Positions 5,003-11,210 of a stretch of 11,229 bases of DNA are shown here, piece after piece. Made by a program: the position numbers and the translations under genes. How positions within the stretch are numbered: the stretch's first letter is position 1; the number at the start of each line of letters is the position of its first letter. The notes beneath the pieces were generated by a model. The model made no database searches. It saw nothing but the letters and a program-made list of their open reading frames with translations, and was not told where the DNA came from. The stretch covers positions 1 through 11,229 of the forward strand of contig PFOG01000087.1 of NCBI GenBank assembly GCA_002792395.1, written 5' to 3'. The stretch is from Candidatus Portnoybacteria bacterium CG_4_10_14_0_2_um_filter_44_20. Lineage in GTDB: Bacteria > Patescibacteriota > Minisyncoccia > Portnoybacterales > GCA-002795985.

Positions 5003-6013
5003 GTGAAAGATCAAAATTATATGGCCGATAAAAATTTAAATTATCAACAAACTTTTCTGCGAAGCAAATTGCAGGCCGTTTCTAACGGGATAAAAAAATC
5101 AGCTACCGAATTTTTACTTCCCCAGGCCTACAAAGAAATTTGGCAGAGAGGCGAAGAGTATGTTGATTGGAAAACGGTTAAACCGGTTGGTTCAAATGAA
5201 GCTAAGATAAAAGCGGCGGTGAGGGGAAAGAAAGATGAATATATCGTGATTTTAGAGTTTACCAAAGCTGGTATTGCCAAGCAGTGCAACTGCGCTTATT
5301 CTCAAGGTGGGCCGCCGTCGAGGCCGGCTTGCAAACACATGGTGGCAACGGCGATTTTTTGGGATGAAAAAAGGGGTTTGAGTCGGCCAAGCAAAAAAGA
5401 TATCGGTTTGTATACGATTGCGCCGCCTTCAATCTCGAGGCAGTCCATAATTAGTCTGTTCAAAAATCCGCTTAGAGCGGATTTAGACAAAATTAGGATT
5501 CTGGTTGAATATTCTTCCTGGTCGCCGCAGCCACATTCGCGATTACCGAATTCGCCCAAAATAGTTTCCAGTCTTCGGCGTCCATTGAAAGCCAGCGAAA
5601 TAAAAAAGGCGTTAGCGGAAATGGAAAGATGGTCCAAGAGATCGCTTTACGACCCATATTTCTGCGCCGGGGAAATGTCGGCGGCTTTCTGTGAGCTGCT
5701 TGATGTTGTCAAAAAAAGATTGGCTGTTTCAAAACCGAAAGACGTTATTCTTATTATGGCGCTTCTGGTCGACTGGTTTTACAAAAAATTTAACAAAATC
5801 ACCGATTGTTCCGAGGGGGTTTGGATTTTCCCGCCGGTTAGAATTGGCAGTCTTGTTTCAACGCTTTTAAGGAAATATCCGCGGGAGCCTGTCTGGCAGA
5901 ATTTCAGGCAAATTGTGAAATCAGCCGGGGCGGCCGCAGGGGTGCGGGGTCTAGACGAAAAGGGGGTAGCCGGGTGGGTCAATGAGCGATTACGAAAAAG
6001 TGCCGTTGTGTAA
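5003..6013 (+). CDS. SWIM zinc-finger domain protein
   Basis: A 336-residue protein with one recognisable domain. C95-N-C97 and C110-K-H112 make the CxCx(n)CxH pattern of a SWIM zinc finger (GIAKQCNCAYSQ ... RPACKHMVATA). SWIM domains bind DNA or protein partners and occur in ATPase, MuDR-transposase and bacterial helicase-associated proteins. The residues before it (about 37-92) form the usual lead-in, with the W-x-x-G-x-x-Y-like IWQRGEEYVDWKTV and alternating beta strands. The C-terminal 200 residues are helical, with no motif known to me, and no helicase follows here. GTG 5003 overlaps the stop of a short upstream ORF. ATG 5021, six codons later, is an equally possible start. Neither has a good SD. 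It is first in a likely operon with the PEBP gene and rlmN. The specific role is unknown. Confidence 0.8.
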   Translation: MKDQNYMADKNLNYQQTFLRSKLQAVSNGIKKSATEFLLPQAYKEIWQRGEEYVDWKTVKPVGSNEAKIKAAVRGKKDEYIVILEFTKAGIAKQCNCAYSQGGPPSRPACKHMVATAIFWDEKRGLSRPSKKDIGLYTIAPPSISRQSIISLFKNPLRADLDKIRILVEYSSWSPQPHSRLPNSPKIVSSLRRPLKASEIKKALAEMERWSKRSLYDPYFCAGEMSAAFCELLDVVKKRLAVSKPKDVILIMALLVDWFYKKFNKITDCSEGVWIFPPVRIGSLVSTLLRKYPREPVWQNFRQIVKSAGAAAGVRGLDEKGVAGWVNERLRKSAVV

Positions 6014-6050
6014 TAAAAAAAATTAAAATAATTATCAAGTCGCGTTTTTA

Positions 6051-6075
6051 GCCACCGTAGCTTTTGCTAACTGGC
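6051..6075. repeat. Small imperfect palindrome in the SWIM-PEBP gap
   Basis: GCCA (6051-6054) pairs with TGGC (6072-6075), and TAGC (6058-6061) pairs with GCTA (6066-6069) around TTTT, with a small internal loop between. It is GC-rich in an otherwise AT-rich 87-base gap. It has no T-run on either strand, so it is not a clear terminator. It resembles a degenerate REP-like dispersed palindrome, but only one copy is in view. Confidence 0.35.
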
Positions 6076-6100
6076 GGAGGGCGATTTCAGAAATAATTTT

Positions 6101-6550
6101 ATGATTATTTCTAGTCCAGCTTTTGAGAACGGCGGGCATATCCTCAAATAATATACGTGCGACGGTGATAATGCGAACCCGCCTCTTAAAATTAATAATA
6201 TTCCGGAGGGGACGAAAAGTTTAGTTTTGGTCGTTGATGATTCTGATTCATCTGTAGGCACCTGGATTCATTGGGTAGTTTGGAATATCGATCCAAAAAC
6301 GGTTACGATTGAAAGCGGTTCGGTTCCTTCCGGCGCTATTGAGGGCTTAACCAGTTTTGGCAATATTGGGTACGGAGGCCCGTGTCCTGCGGGAGGAGCG
6401 CATCGGTATATTTTTAAATTGTTTGCTCTTGATACGAGCCTGGAACTTAAGTATGGCGCAGCGTATCAGGAGTTAGACCAGATGATGAGCGGACATATTT
6501 TAGCTCGGGCGGAACTTGTTGGTCGATATGAACGCAGCTCGTTGTGGTAA
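6101..6550 (+). pseudogene. YbhB/YbcL-family PEBP (Raf kinase inhibitor-like) gene with in-frame stop
   Basis: Read through one TAA, the frame 6101-6550 gives a 149-residue phosphatidylethanolamine-binding protein homologue, the normal family length. It begins MIISSPAFENGGHILK, then TAA at 6149-6151, then YTCDGDNANPPLKI. Homologues have IPxxYTCDG here, so the stop replaces one codon with no change of length, a point nonsense change. The next conserved blocks are intact: LVLVVDDSDSS (family DDPDAP, here with Ser), GTWIHWVVWNI, and GYGGPCPAGGAHRYIFKLFALD, which form the anion-binding pocket. The substrate of bacterial members is unknown. A 107-residue product could start inside at ATG 6227, but it would lack the first strands. 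No SD is seen near 6101. It ends 10 bases before rlmN. It could be a recent pseudogene, a base error or a readthrough gene. Confidence 0.8.
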
Positions 6551-6560
6551 TATTAAAAAA

Positions 6561-7682
6561 ATGAATTTATCTGCCTTGAAAAATGTGTTGCAGGGTGAGC
6601 CAAAATACCGCCTTAAGCAAGTGAAAGAGGCGGTATTTGTTGATTTTGTCGAAAGTTGGGCGGAGGCGATGACACTTTCCGTTGGATTGCGCGGTAAGCT
6701 TAATGAACAATGCCCTCTTTACATTGAGGCAGAAATATATCCGTCAAAAGATGGACAGACCGCGAAAGCTGTAATCGTTCTTGAGGATGGATTAAAGATC
6801 GAAAGTGTTTTGATGCGATATGAGGAGGGCAGGAACACAATCTGTATTTCTTCGCAGGTCGGCTGCGCCTTAGGGTGTAATTTTTGCGCTACTGGGAAGA
6901 TGGGTTTTAAGAGAAACCTGACTGTCGATGAAATTGTTGAGCAGGTTCTGTTTTGGGCGCGCCTGCTAGCACATTCGCCCGCCCGGCACGTCTTCGGCGA
7001 AACCGTGGCGGACGAGCGTGGCGATAGCGGGCAAGAGCACCGGCAGAAAACGCCGAGGACAGACCTCGGCATTTGCCGAGGTCTATCCTCGGCCAATCAG
7101 ACCTCAAAAATCACGAATCTTGTTTTCATGGGCATGGGGGAGCCGTTTTTAAATTATGATAATGTTCTTGAATCAATTCATGTTTTGAATGACAAAGACG
7201 GATTCAATCTGGGTGCTCGGCATTTTTCCATCTCGACCGTTGGAATTATTGACGGAATAAAAAAATTGACTGGCGAGCCTTTGCAGATTAATTTAGCAAT
7301 TTCTCTGCACGCGCCGACTGACGAACTGCGTTCGAAATTAATGCCAGTTGGCAAAGAATATACTATTCCTAAAATATTGGCTGCCGTCGACGGGTATATT
7401 GAAAAAACCAACAGAAAGGTTATGTTTGAATATATTATGATTGATGGCGTTAATGACAATGAGAAGCAGGCGCGACAATTGGCGGAATTGATGAAGAAGC
7501 CTTTATATTTTATAAACCTAATTCCTTGCAATCCGGTTGGCGATTTTAAGCCTTCGCCCCAAGCCAAAATCGAGAAATTCAAAAATATTTTAAAAGACGC
7601 CGGCGTTCAGGTTAACCAACGATACAGTTTTGGGCAGGATATTAACGCCGCCTGTGGGCAATTAGCGGGGAGGGGGGAGTGA
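6561..7682 (+). CDS. rlmN: Dual-specificity RNA methyltransferase RlmN with palindromic in-frame insertion
   Basis: A radical-SAM enzyme that makes 2-methyladenosine at A2503 of 23S rRNA and A37 of some tRNAs, supporting decoding accuracy. The product is 373 residues from the ATG at 6561. MNLSALKNVLQGEPKYRLKQ matches the family N-terminus, and the ATG at 6516 lies inside the PEBP gene. The Fe-S cysteines are C102, C106 and C109 in GCALGCNFCATGKMGF. GMGEP (191-195) binds SAM. NLAISLHAP and the PLYFINLIPCNP strand are present, and C365 in DINAACGQL is the Cys that carries the methyl intermediate. Residues of about 137-181 (6969-7103) are an insertion between QVLFWARLL and KITNLVFMGMGEP. It is GC-rich and palindromic, and without it the protein would be about 328 residues, near the usual compact size. 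All catalytic residues remain in frame, so activity is likely. Confidence 0.95.
   Translation: MNLSALKNVLQGEPKYRLKQVKEAVFVDFVESWAEAMTLSVGLRGKLNEQCPLYIEAEIYPSKDGQTAKAVIVLEDGLKIESVLMRYEEGRNTICISSQVGCALGCNFCATGKMGFKRNLTVDEIVEQVLFWARLLAHSPARHVFGETVADERGDSGQEHRQKTPRTDLGICRGLSSANQTSKITNLVFMGMGEPFLNYDNVLESIHVLNDKDGFNLGARHFSISTVGIIDGIKKLTGEPLQINLAISLHAPTDELRSKLMPVGKEYTIPKILAAVDGYIEKTNRKVMFEYIMIDGVNDNEKQARQLAELMKKPLYFINLIPCNPVGDFKPSPQAKIEKFKNILKDAGVQVNQRYSFGQDINAACGQLAGRGE
6969..7103. repeat. In-frame palindromic element inside rlmN
   Basis: About 135 bases (45 codons) absent from typical RlmN. The 3' part is a near-perfect inverted repeat: arms 7052-7070 and 7075-7093 (19 bases, one C-A mismatch) around ATTT, with the inner 10 pairs (AGACCTCGGC with GCCGAGGTCT) perfect. 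Each arm is itself a hairpin, GCCGAGG and CCTCGGC flanking 5 bases. The 5' part has GCCCGC (6977-6982) pairing with GCGGGC (7027-7032). The exact ends are uncertain by a few codons. It resembles in principle the Rickettsia palindromic elements that invade coding genes in frame, but I cannot show that the sequence is related. Confidence 0.7.
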
Positions 7683-7686
7683 CAAT

Positions 7687-7713
7687 AAAAAAAACGGCCC
7701 CTTCGGACCGTTT
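7687..7713 (-). terminator. Terminator hairpin shared by rlmN and the YdcF-like gene
   Basis: AAACGG pairs with CCGTTT and CC with GG around a short loop, with one bulged A (stem 7692-7713). On the minus strand it is followed by T8 (complement of 7687-7694), a good terminator for the YdcF-like gene, whose stop codon (7712-7714) lies in the stem. On the plus strand the T-run is short (TTTATATTT), so it may stop rlmN less efficiently. Confidence 0.75.
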
Positions 7714-8242
7714 ATATTTGAGAACGTTTTTTGCGATTATACCGGGCAAGAAATAGATTGCCGTGCCGATCTATGAGGTGATAGGCGATAAAACCGAATT
7801 CTTTCAGCCAGTAAACCCATGGTAGTTGATAACGCAACAGCTTGGTTTTAATCTGTATCCCGTGGGCCAGCCAAAAGGTTATTTTAAATCGGATGGCATG
7901 TTGCCATTGGGTCACTATGGTAAATTTTGGCGCGATTATGCCGTTGTCGGCGCACACCCGGAGGGTAGATGAAATGTCGGTGAAGGTATCCAGGGAATCA
8001 TCCGCCAGCAGAATTTTTTCAAGCGGTACGCTTCGAGCAGTAAGCCAGTCTGCCATCAATCTCGCGGCAGGAATGGTTTGGATGTTCGGCGGCATATAAA
8101 CTCCACCGGTTGTGACGATTAAATCGTATTGGCCGGTTTTCCAGCAATTAAGCCCGGCCAGCAGTCTTTTAGGGGTTGCAGCTTCATCGAGTTTATTAAC
8201 CGGTTCCATTCCGCCAGCGGGAATCAGTAATATTCGTATCAC
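7712..8242 (-). CDS. YdcF/SanA-like DUF218 protein
   Basis: A 176-residue protein of the DUF218 superfamily (YdcF, SanA, ElyC), a Rossmann-like fold often linked to the cell envelope. The exact reaction is unknown for most members. Seen here: a first strand and Gly pair (ILLIPAGGM, 5-12), a second (LIVTTGGVY, 41-49), the family block DDSLDTFTD (81-89, corresponding to the usual ES..T.EN), and TIVTQWQHAIR (108-118), where H115 and R118 match the conserved H..R pair. There is no N-terminal membrane anchor, unlike SanA or ElyC, so a cytoplasmic location is likely, as for YdcF. The GTG start (8240-8242) has AAGGAG eight bases upstream (8252-8257, minus strand). It is monocistronic, with a promoter at 8289-8317 and a terminator at its stop. 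Confidence 0.8.
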   Translation of the reverse strand: MIRILLIPAGGMEPVNKLDEAATPKRLLAGLNCWKTGQYDLIVTTGGVYMPPNIQTIPAARLMADWLTARSVPLEKILLADDSLDTFTDISSTLRVCADNGIIAPKFTIVTQWQHAIRFKITFWLAHGIQIKTKLLRYQLPWVYWLKEFGFIAYHLIDRHGNLFLARYNRKKRSQI

Positions 8243-8288
8243 TTATATTGCTCCTTACCCCAGTATTATTAAGAACCAATATAAATAT

Positions 8289-8317
8289 ATAATAATACAA
8301 TAATTATATTTTGTCAA
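8289..8317 (-). promoter_or_regulatory. Sigma70 promoter of the YdcF-like gene
   Basis: Minus-strand TTGACA (complement of 8312-8317) is a perfect -35 box, and TATTAT (8289-8294) follows after 17 bases. The start would lie near 8282, about 25 bases before the AAGGAG ribosome binding site of the YdcF-like gene. Confidence 0.75.
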
Positions 8318-8338
8318 CGTTCAGATGTTAACTAAATT
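8311..8338 (+). promoter_or_regulatory. Possible divergent promoter for UMP kinase
   Basis: TTGTCA (8311-8316) and TAAATT (8333-8338) are 16 bases apart on the plus strand, with a start expected near 8345, just before AAGGA (8352-8356). A perfect TATAAT at 8288-8293 with no good -35 is an alternative. Either overlaps the minus-strand promoter of the YdcF-like gene. Confidence 0.35.
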
Positions 8339-8366
8339 AACTAAGCGCAAAAAGGAAATTAATTTT

Positions 8367-9110
8367 ATGGCAAATAAAAAACAATTCGTCATAGATTTAG
8401 GAGGATCGGCGGTTTGTCCGGACGGAATTGATGTCGAATTTTTGAAGCGGTTTCGCGAATTTATAAAAAGGAAAATAGGGGAAGGATATCAGTTTATTAT
8501 TGTGGTCGGCGGCGGAAAGATTTGTCGCCAGTATCAAAAAGCGGCTGGCGAGATTGGCGATATTGCGGATAAAGAAAAAGACTGGGTTGGAATTTTCGCG
8601 ACTCGGCTGAACGCGCGTTTGCTGAGGGCGATATTTTGTGACGTGGCGCATCCTGATTTATTTGATGAACGTTTTAAGATGAAGTCTTTCCGCCGACGGA
8701 GCGGCGGAATTTCTTCTTTCGGGTCGCCCGAAATAAAAGAATTCGGCGACTATTCAATAATTATCGGCTCTGGTTGGGAGCCCGGTTCGTCAACGGATTA
8801 TATGGCCATTCAGATTGCCGCTGACTTTAAAATTGACACGGTTATAAATTTGGGCAAGCCGGATTATATTTATACCTCTGACCCCGGAAAAGATTCTGGC
8901 GCCAAGCCGATTGAAAAACTCTCTTGGGCTGATTATTGGAAGATGACTCCTTCCGAATGGACGCCAGGTTTAAACTTTCCGCTCGACCCAATAGCGGCAA
9001 AATTAGCTGAGAAAGAAAACATTAAAATAATTGTCGCCGGAGCCAAGGACTTGGATAATTTGGAGAAAATTTTGGAAGGAAAAGAATTTAAAGGAACAGC
9101 ATTGTATTAA
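8367..9110 (+). CDS. pyrH: UMP kinase, archaeal-type amino-acid kinase family
   Basis: A 247-residue kinase of the amino-acid-kinase superfamily that phosphorylates UMP to UDP with ATP in pyrimidine synthesis, in the cytoplasm. Seen: FVIDLGGSAVCPDGID (7-22), the N-terminal phosphate loop; FIIVVGGGKICRQY, the second Gly-rich loop; GWEPGSSTDYMAIQIAADF, the substrate site, like GxxPGxTTD of UMP kinases; and DTVINLGKPDYIYTSDP, the ATP-side block. These are closer to archaeal than to typical bacterial PyrH. The ATG at 8367 is chosen over an in-frame ATG at 8325, because AAGGA lies 10 bases upstream and the likely promoter overlaps 8325. A related kinase, such as one for another small acid, cannot be ruled out, but the STD and DP motifs favour UMP. 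It ends against a convergent terminator. Confidence 0.85.
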   Translation: MANKKQFVIDLGGSAVCPDGIDVEFLKRFREFIKRKIGEGYQFIIVVGGGKICRQYQKAAGEIGDIADKEKDWVGIFATRLNARLLRAIFCDVAHPDLFDERFKMKSFRRRSGGISSFGSPEIKEFGDYSIIIGSGWEPGSSTDYMAIQIAADFKIDTVINLGKPDYIYTSDPGKDSGAKPIEKLSWADYWKMTPSEWTPGLNFPLDPIAAKLAEKENIKIIVAGAKDLDNLEKILEGKEFKGTALY

Positions 9111-9133
9111 AAAACCGCTGGATTTCAGCGGTT
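9109..9133 (-). terminator. Terminator between pyrH and the convergent minus-strand unit
   Basis: AACCGCTG (9113-9120) and CAGCGGTT (9126-9133) form a perfect 8-bp stem with a GATTT loop. On the minus strand it leads into T6 (complement of 9109-9114), a good terminator for the small-protein gene. On the plus strand there is no T-run after it, so termination of pyrH here would be weak. Confidence 0.75.
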
Positions 9134-9144
9134 ACGGGCGGCGG

Positions 9145-9324
9145 CTACCGTCTTTCAATTTCGATTTCTTCCATGACAGATTTTTGCCAGGCCTGGATTT
9201 TTAAAGCCAGCAAGAAAGTTTCTTCGTATTGTTCCTGGGTTGGTTCGCCCGTGAAGATGTACTTTTGCGCCAAATAGGGAATTCCTGAATACTTTGTTAA
9301 CAGTTCGATGGCGAAAGAACCCAT
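9145..9324 (-). CDS. Small hypothetical protein, 59 aa
   Basis: A 59-residue ORF on the minus strand: ATG at 9322-9324, TAG at 9145-9147. The protein is MGSFAIELLTKYSGIPYLAQ followed by a Glu/Gln/Lys-rich, helical-looking part ending MEEIEIERR. There is no signal peptide, membrane segment or Cys motif. Support for coding: it lies 15 bases after the stop of the DUF1385-like gene on the same strand, and a hairpin with a T-run in this orientation stands 11 bases past its stop. Against: no SD is visible before the ATG. Expression would depend on the upstream gene. I do not recognise the family. Confidence 0.55.
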   Translation of the reverse strand: MGSFAIELLTKYSGIPYLAQKYIFTGEPTQEQYEETFLLALKIQAWQKSVMEEIEIERR

Positions 9325-9339
9325 CAGAACGGAAAGGAG

Positions 9340-9987
9340 TTACGCCTGTTGCTGGCTAAGCAGAATTAAGGCGGCGAAACCGGCCAATATAATCATTATC
9401 GGAAAAGTTAACTTATTCACCGGATATTTTTTGGGACAGAGTGACCGTGCAAAGATTGCAACCAGATAGATCACGCCGATAAAATTTAGAATTATGGGCA
9501 GCAGATAGCCGGTGAACGGAAGCGCGCAGATAATATAGAGATTAAACAGCAATGTAGTAATGATTAAAACCGAACCGCAGTTGCTATTATATGGACTCGT
9601 TTGCTTTAATTTCTCAAGACAGGGGAATTTGGGATTATTTCTTGTTATGATATTGACTAATTTGTGCTCGCAGGCGTGCCATTGTTTCCACAGACTGTTC
9701 TTTCGCAGCAGCGTTGGTACTGACCACAGTATGTTTCCGGCGGCAAAAGCTGACAGCAAAATGAATAAACTGGCCCAGATATCTAAGGCTAATCCAATCT
9801 CCGCGTAAAAAATAAGGGCTAAGATATAGAGTATCGCGGAAATAATCCAAGAGTTTACGGGAGAATCAACCTCTTCTTCTTTCACATCGTAATTTCTGGT
9901 GGCGAATCGGTTTATCTCTGTGTTTATTGTGGCGGTGATTTCGAATCCGGAATTATTCGCCTTGCCGGTCATCTGCAATTTTTCCAT
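9340..9987 (-). CDS. DUF1385 (YqhQ)-like membrane protein
   Basis: A 215-residue membrane protein. An N-terminal soluble part (1-45) precedes about five membrane segments, near 46-66, 68-90, 139-158, 159-182 and 193-212. Between the second and third is H104-A-C-E107-H108-K109-L-V and, 28 residues later, N136-C137-G138-S139. This matches the HxxEHK ... CGT signature of DUF1385, whose best known member is YqhQ of Bacillus. The biochemical function of the family is not established to my knowledge. The pattern could bind a metal. The ATG at 9985-9987 has a strong AAGGAGG (minus strand, 9992-9998) four bases upstream. It leads a two-gene unit with the 59-aa ORF, divergent from tgt. The sequence is divergent from YqhQ, so the assignment is at family level. 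Confidence 0.7.
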   Translation of the reverse strand: MEKLQMTGKANNSGFEITATINTEINRFATRNYDVKEEEVDSPVNSWIISAILYILALIFYAEIGLALDIWASLFILLSAFAAGNILWSVPTLLRKNSLWKQWHACEHKLVNIITRNNPKFPCLEKLKQTSPYNSNCGSVLIITTLLFNLYIICALPFTGYLLPIILNFIGVIYLVAIFARSLCPKKYPVNKLTFPIMIILAGFAALILLSQQQA

Positions 9988-10061
9988 CCATCCTCCTTGG
10001 GTTTTCGCCGGGTTAGATTTTTAAAGAGCTGTTTATTTAGAATAATGCGATAAACGTTGTT
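9988..10061. promoter_or_regulatory. Divergent intergenic region before tgt
   Basis: This 74-base gap must hold promoters for both tgt and the DUF1385-like unit. On the plus strand GATAAA (10049-10054) stands 7 bases before the tgt ATG, which would give a leaderless transcript. TAGAAT (10038-10043) is an alternative -10. No convincing -35 box is seen for either, and tgt has no SD. On the minus strand only the AAGGAGG binding site is clear. Confidence 0.3.
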
Positions 10062-11210
10062 ATGTCAATCGAATTCAAAATTCTAAAAAAGTCAAAAAAG
10101 AGCCGGGCGAGGCTGGGGATTTTAAAAACCGAACATGGGATTATTGAGACGCCTTCTTTGGTTCCGGTTGCGACGCAGGCAACACTCAAAGCTTTGACTA
10201 GCGAAGAAGCCCTGGAAACCAAGTCACAGATTTTAATCGCCAACACTTTCCATCTGCATCTCAAGCCGGGCGAGAAAATCGTAAAGGCGGCCGGCGGTTT
10301 GCACAAATTTATGAATTGGTCCGGGCCGCTAATGACCGACTCCGGCGGTTTTCAGGTTTTTAGCCTGGGATTTGGCAAGGATTTCCAGGTCGGAAAAATT
10401 TTGAAATATTTTCCGGGTTCCAAAAAAGAAGTCATAATGCCTAAGGCCAATCCCAAGTCTTTGAAAATTACTCCCGACGGTGTTCGTTTTAAATCGTTTT
10501 TAGGCGGCCACGAATTATTTATCGGGCCCAGGGAATCGATAAAGATTCAGGAGGCGCTGGGGGCGGATATTATTTTCACCTTTGACGAATGCACGGCGCC
10601 TCTAGTTTCTTTCAAATACGCAAAGGAAGCAATCGAAAGAACGCACCGCTGGGCTAAAATCTGTTTGGAAACAAGAAAAACTCGCCAGGCGCTTTTCGGA
10701 ATTGTTCAGGGGTCGAGATTCAAATCTCTTCGGGAAGAAAGCGCTAAATTCATTAATTCATTAGATTTCGACGGGTTTGGCATTGGCGGCGACTTAGGCA
10801 GCACCAAAGAGCAGATGAATAAAATTTTAGATTGGGTTTTGCCTCATTTAGACGAGCAAAAGCCTCGTCATCTTTTGGGCATCGGCCGCCTGGAAGATTT
10901 GAAAAACAATGTTCAAAACGGCATGGATTTGTTTGATTGTACTGCCCCGACCCAATATGGCCGACATGGAGTCGCTTTTACCTCTTTCGGAAAACTAAAT
11001 CTGCGCCAGACGAAATTTCTGAAAGACAAAAAACCGCTTGACAGCAAGTGTCATTGCTCTGTTTGCCAAACGTACAAGCGGAACTATCTCGCGCACCTGA
11101 TAAGAGCCGGGGAAATTACCGGCTTAAGAATGCTGAGTTTCCACAACCTTCATTTTTTCAACACAATAGTCGAGAATCTGAGAAAAGAGATCAAGCGGGA
11201 AAACATCTAA
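10062..11210 (+). CDS. tgt: tRNA-guanine transglycosylase
   Basis: A 382-residue TIM-barrel enzyme that swaps guanine 34 of GUN-anticodon tRNAs for a 7-deazaguanine base, the entry step of queuosine in tRNA. Seen: D93 in MTDSGGFQVFSL (catalytic base), D175 in FTFDECTA (base recognition), GIVQGS (213-218), the nucleophile D292 in MDLFDCTAPT, and the zinc site C330-x-C332-x2-C335 with H361 in SFHNLHFF, at the same 26-residue spacing as E. coli. Residues of about 104-135 are an insertion that adds Lys-rich sequence after SLGFG. The usual PTRxxRxG loop after the nucleophile reads PTQYGRHG, so the first Arg, a tRNA contact in Zymomonas TGT, is Gln298. No queuosine synthesis gene is nearby, so the substrate may be salvaged queuine or preQ1 made elsewhere. 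The ATG start is SD-less. The gene is complete, with 19 bases left in the window. Confidence 0.95.
   Translation: MSIEFKILKKSKKSRARLGILKTEHGIIETPSLVPVATQATLKALTSEEALETKSQILIANTFHLHLKPGEKIVKAAGGLHKFMNWSGPLMTDSGGFQVFSLGFGKDFQVGKILKYFPGSKKEVIMPKANPKSLKITPDGVRFKSFLGGHELFIGPRESIKIQEALGADIIFTFDECTAPLVSFKYAKEAIERTHRWAKICLETRKTRQALFGIVQGSRFKSLREESAKFINSLDFDGFGIGGDLGSTKEQMNKILDWVLPHLDEQKPRHLLGIGRLEDLKNNVQNGMDLFDCTAPTQYGRHGVAFTSFGKLNLRQTKFLKDKKPLDSKCHCSVCQTYKRNYLAHLIRAGEITGLRMLSFHNLHFFNTIVENLRKEIKRENI

Noticed and set aside
6516..6560. rlmN start at ATG 6516
   Set aside because: This overlaps the PEBP reading frame, and the family N-terminus begins at ATG 6561.
6719..7107. Minus-strand ORFs across the rlmN insertion
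   Set aside because: They are open because the insertion is palindromic and GC-rich. The plus-strand gene is clearly conserved.
8325..8366. UMP kinase start at ATG 8325
   Set aside because: There is no SD, the extra Lys-rich residues are not family-like, and the likely promoter overlaps it. ATG 8367 has AAGGA upstream.
9659..9682. HxxEH in the DUF1385-like protein as an M16-type zinc protease motif
   Set aside because: The context (HACEHKLVN plus a later CGS, among membrane helices) matches DUF1385, and there is no M16 fold sequence around it.
9988..10061. preQ1 riboswitch before tgt
   Set aside because: The leader is too short and no preQ1-type hairpin with an A-rich tail was found.
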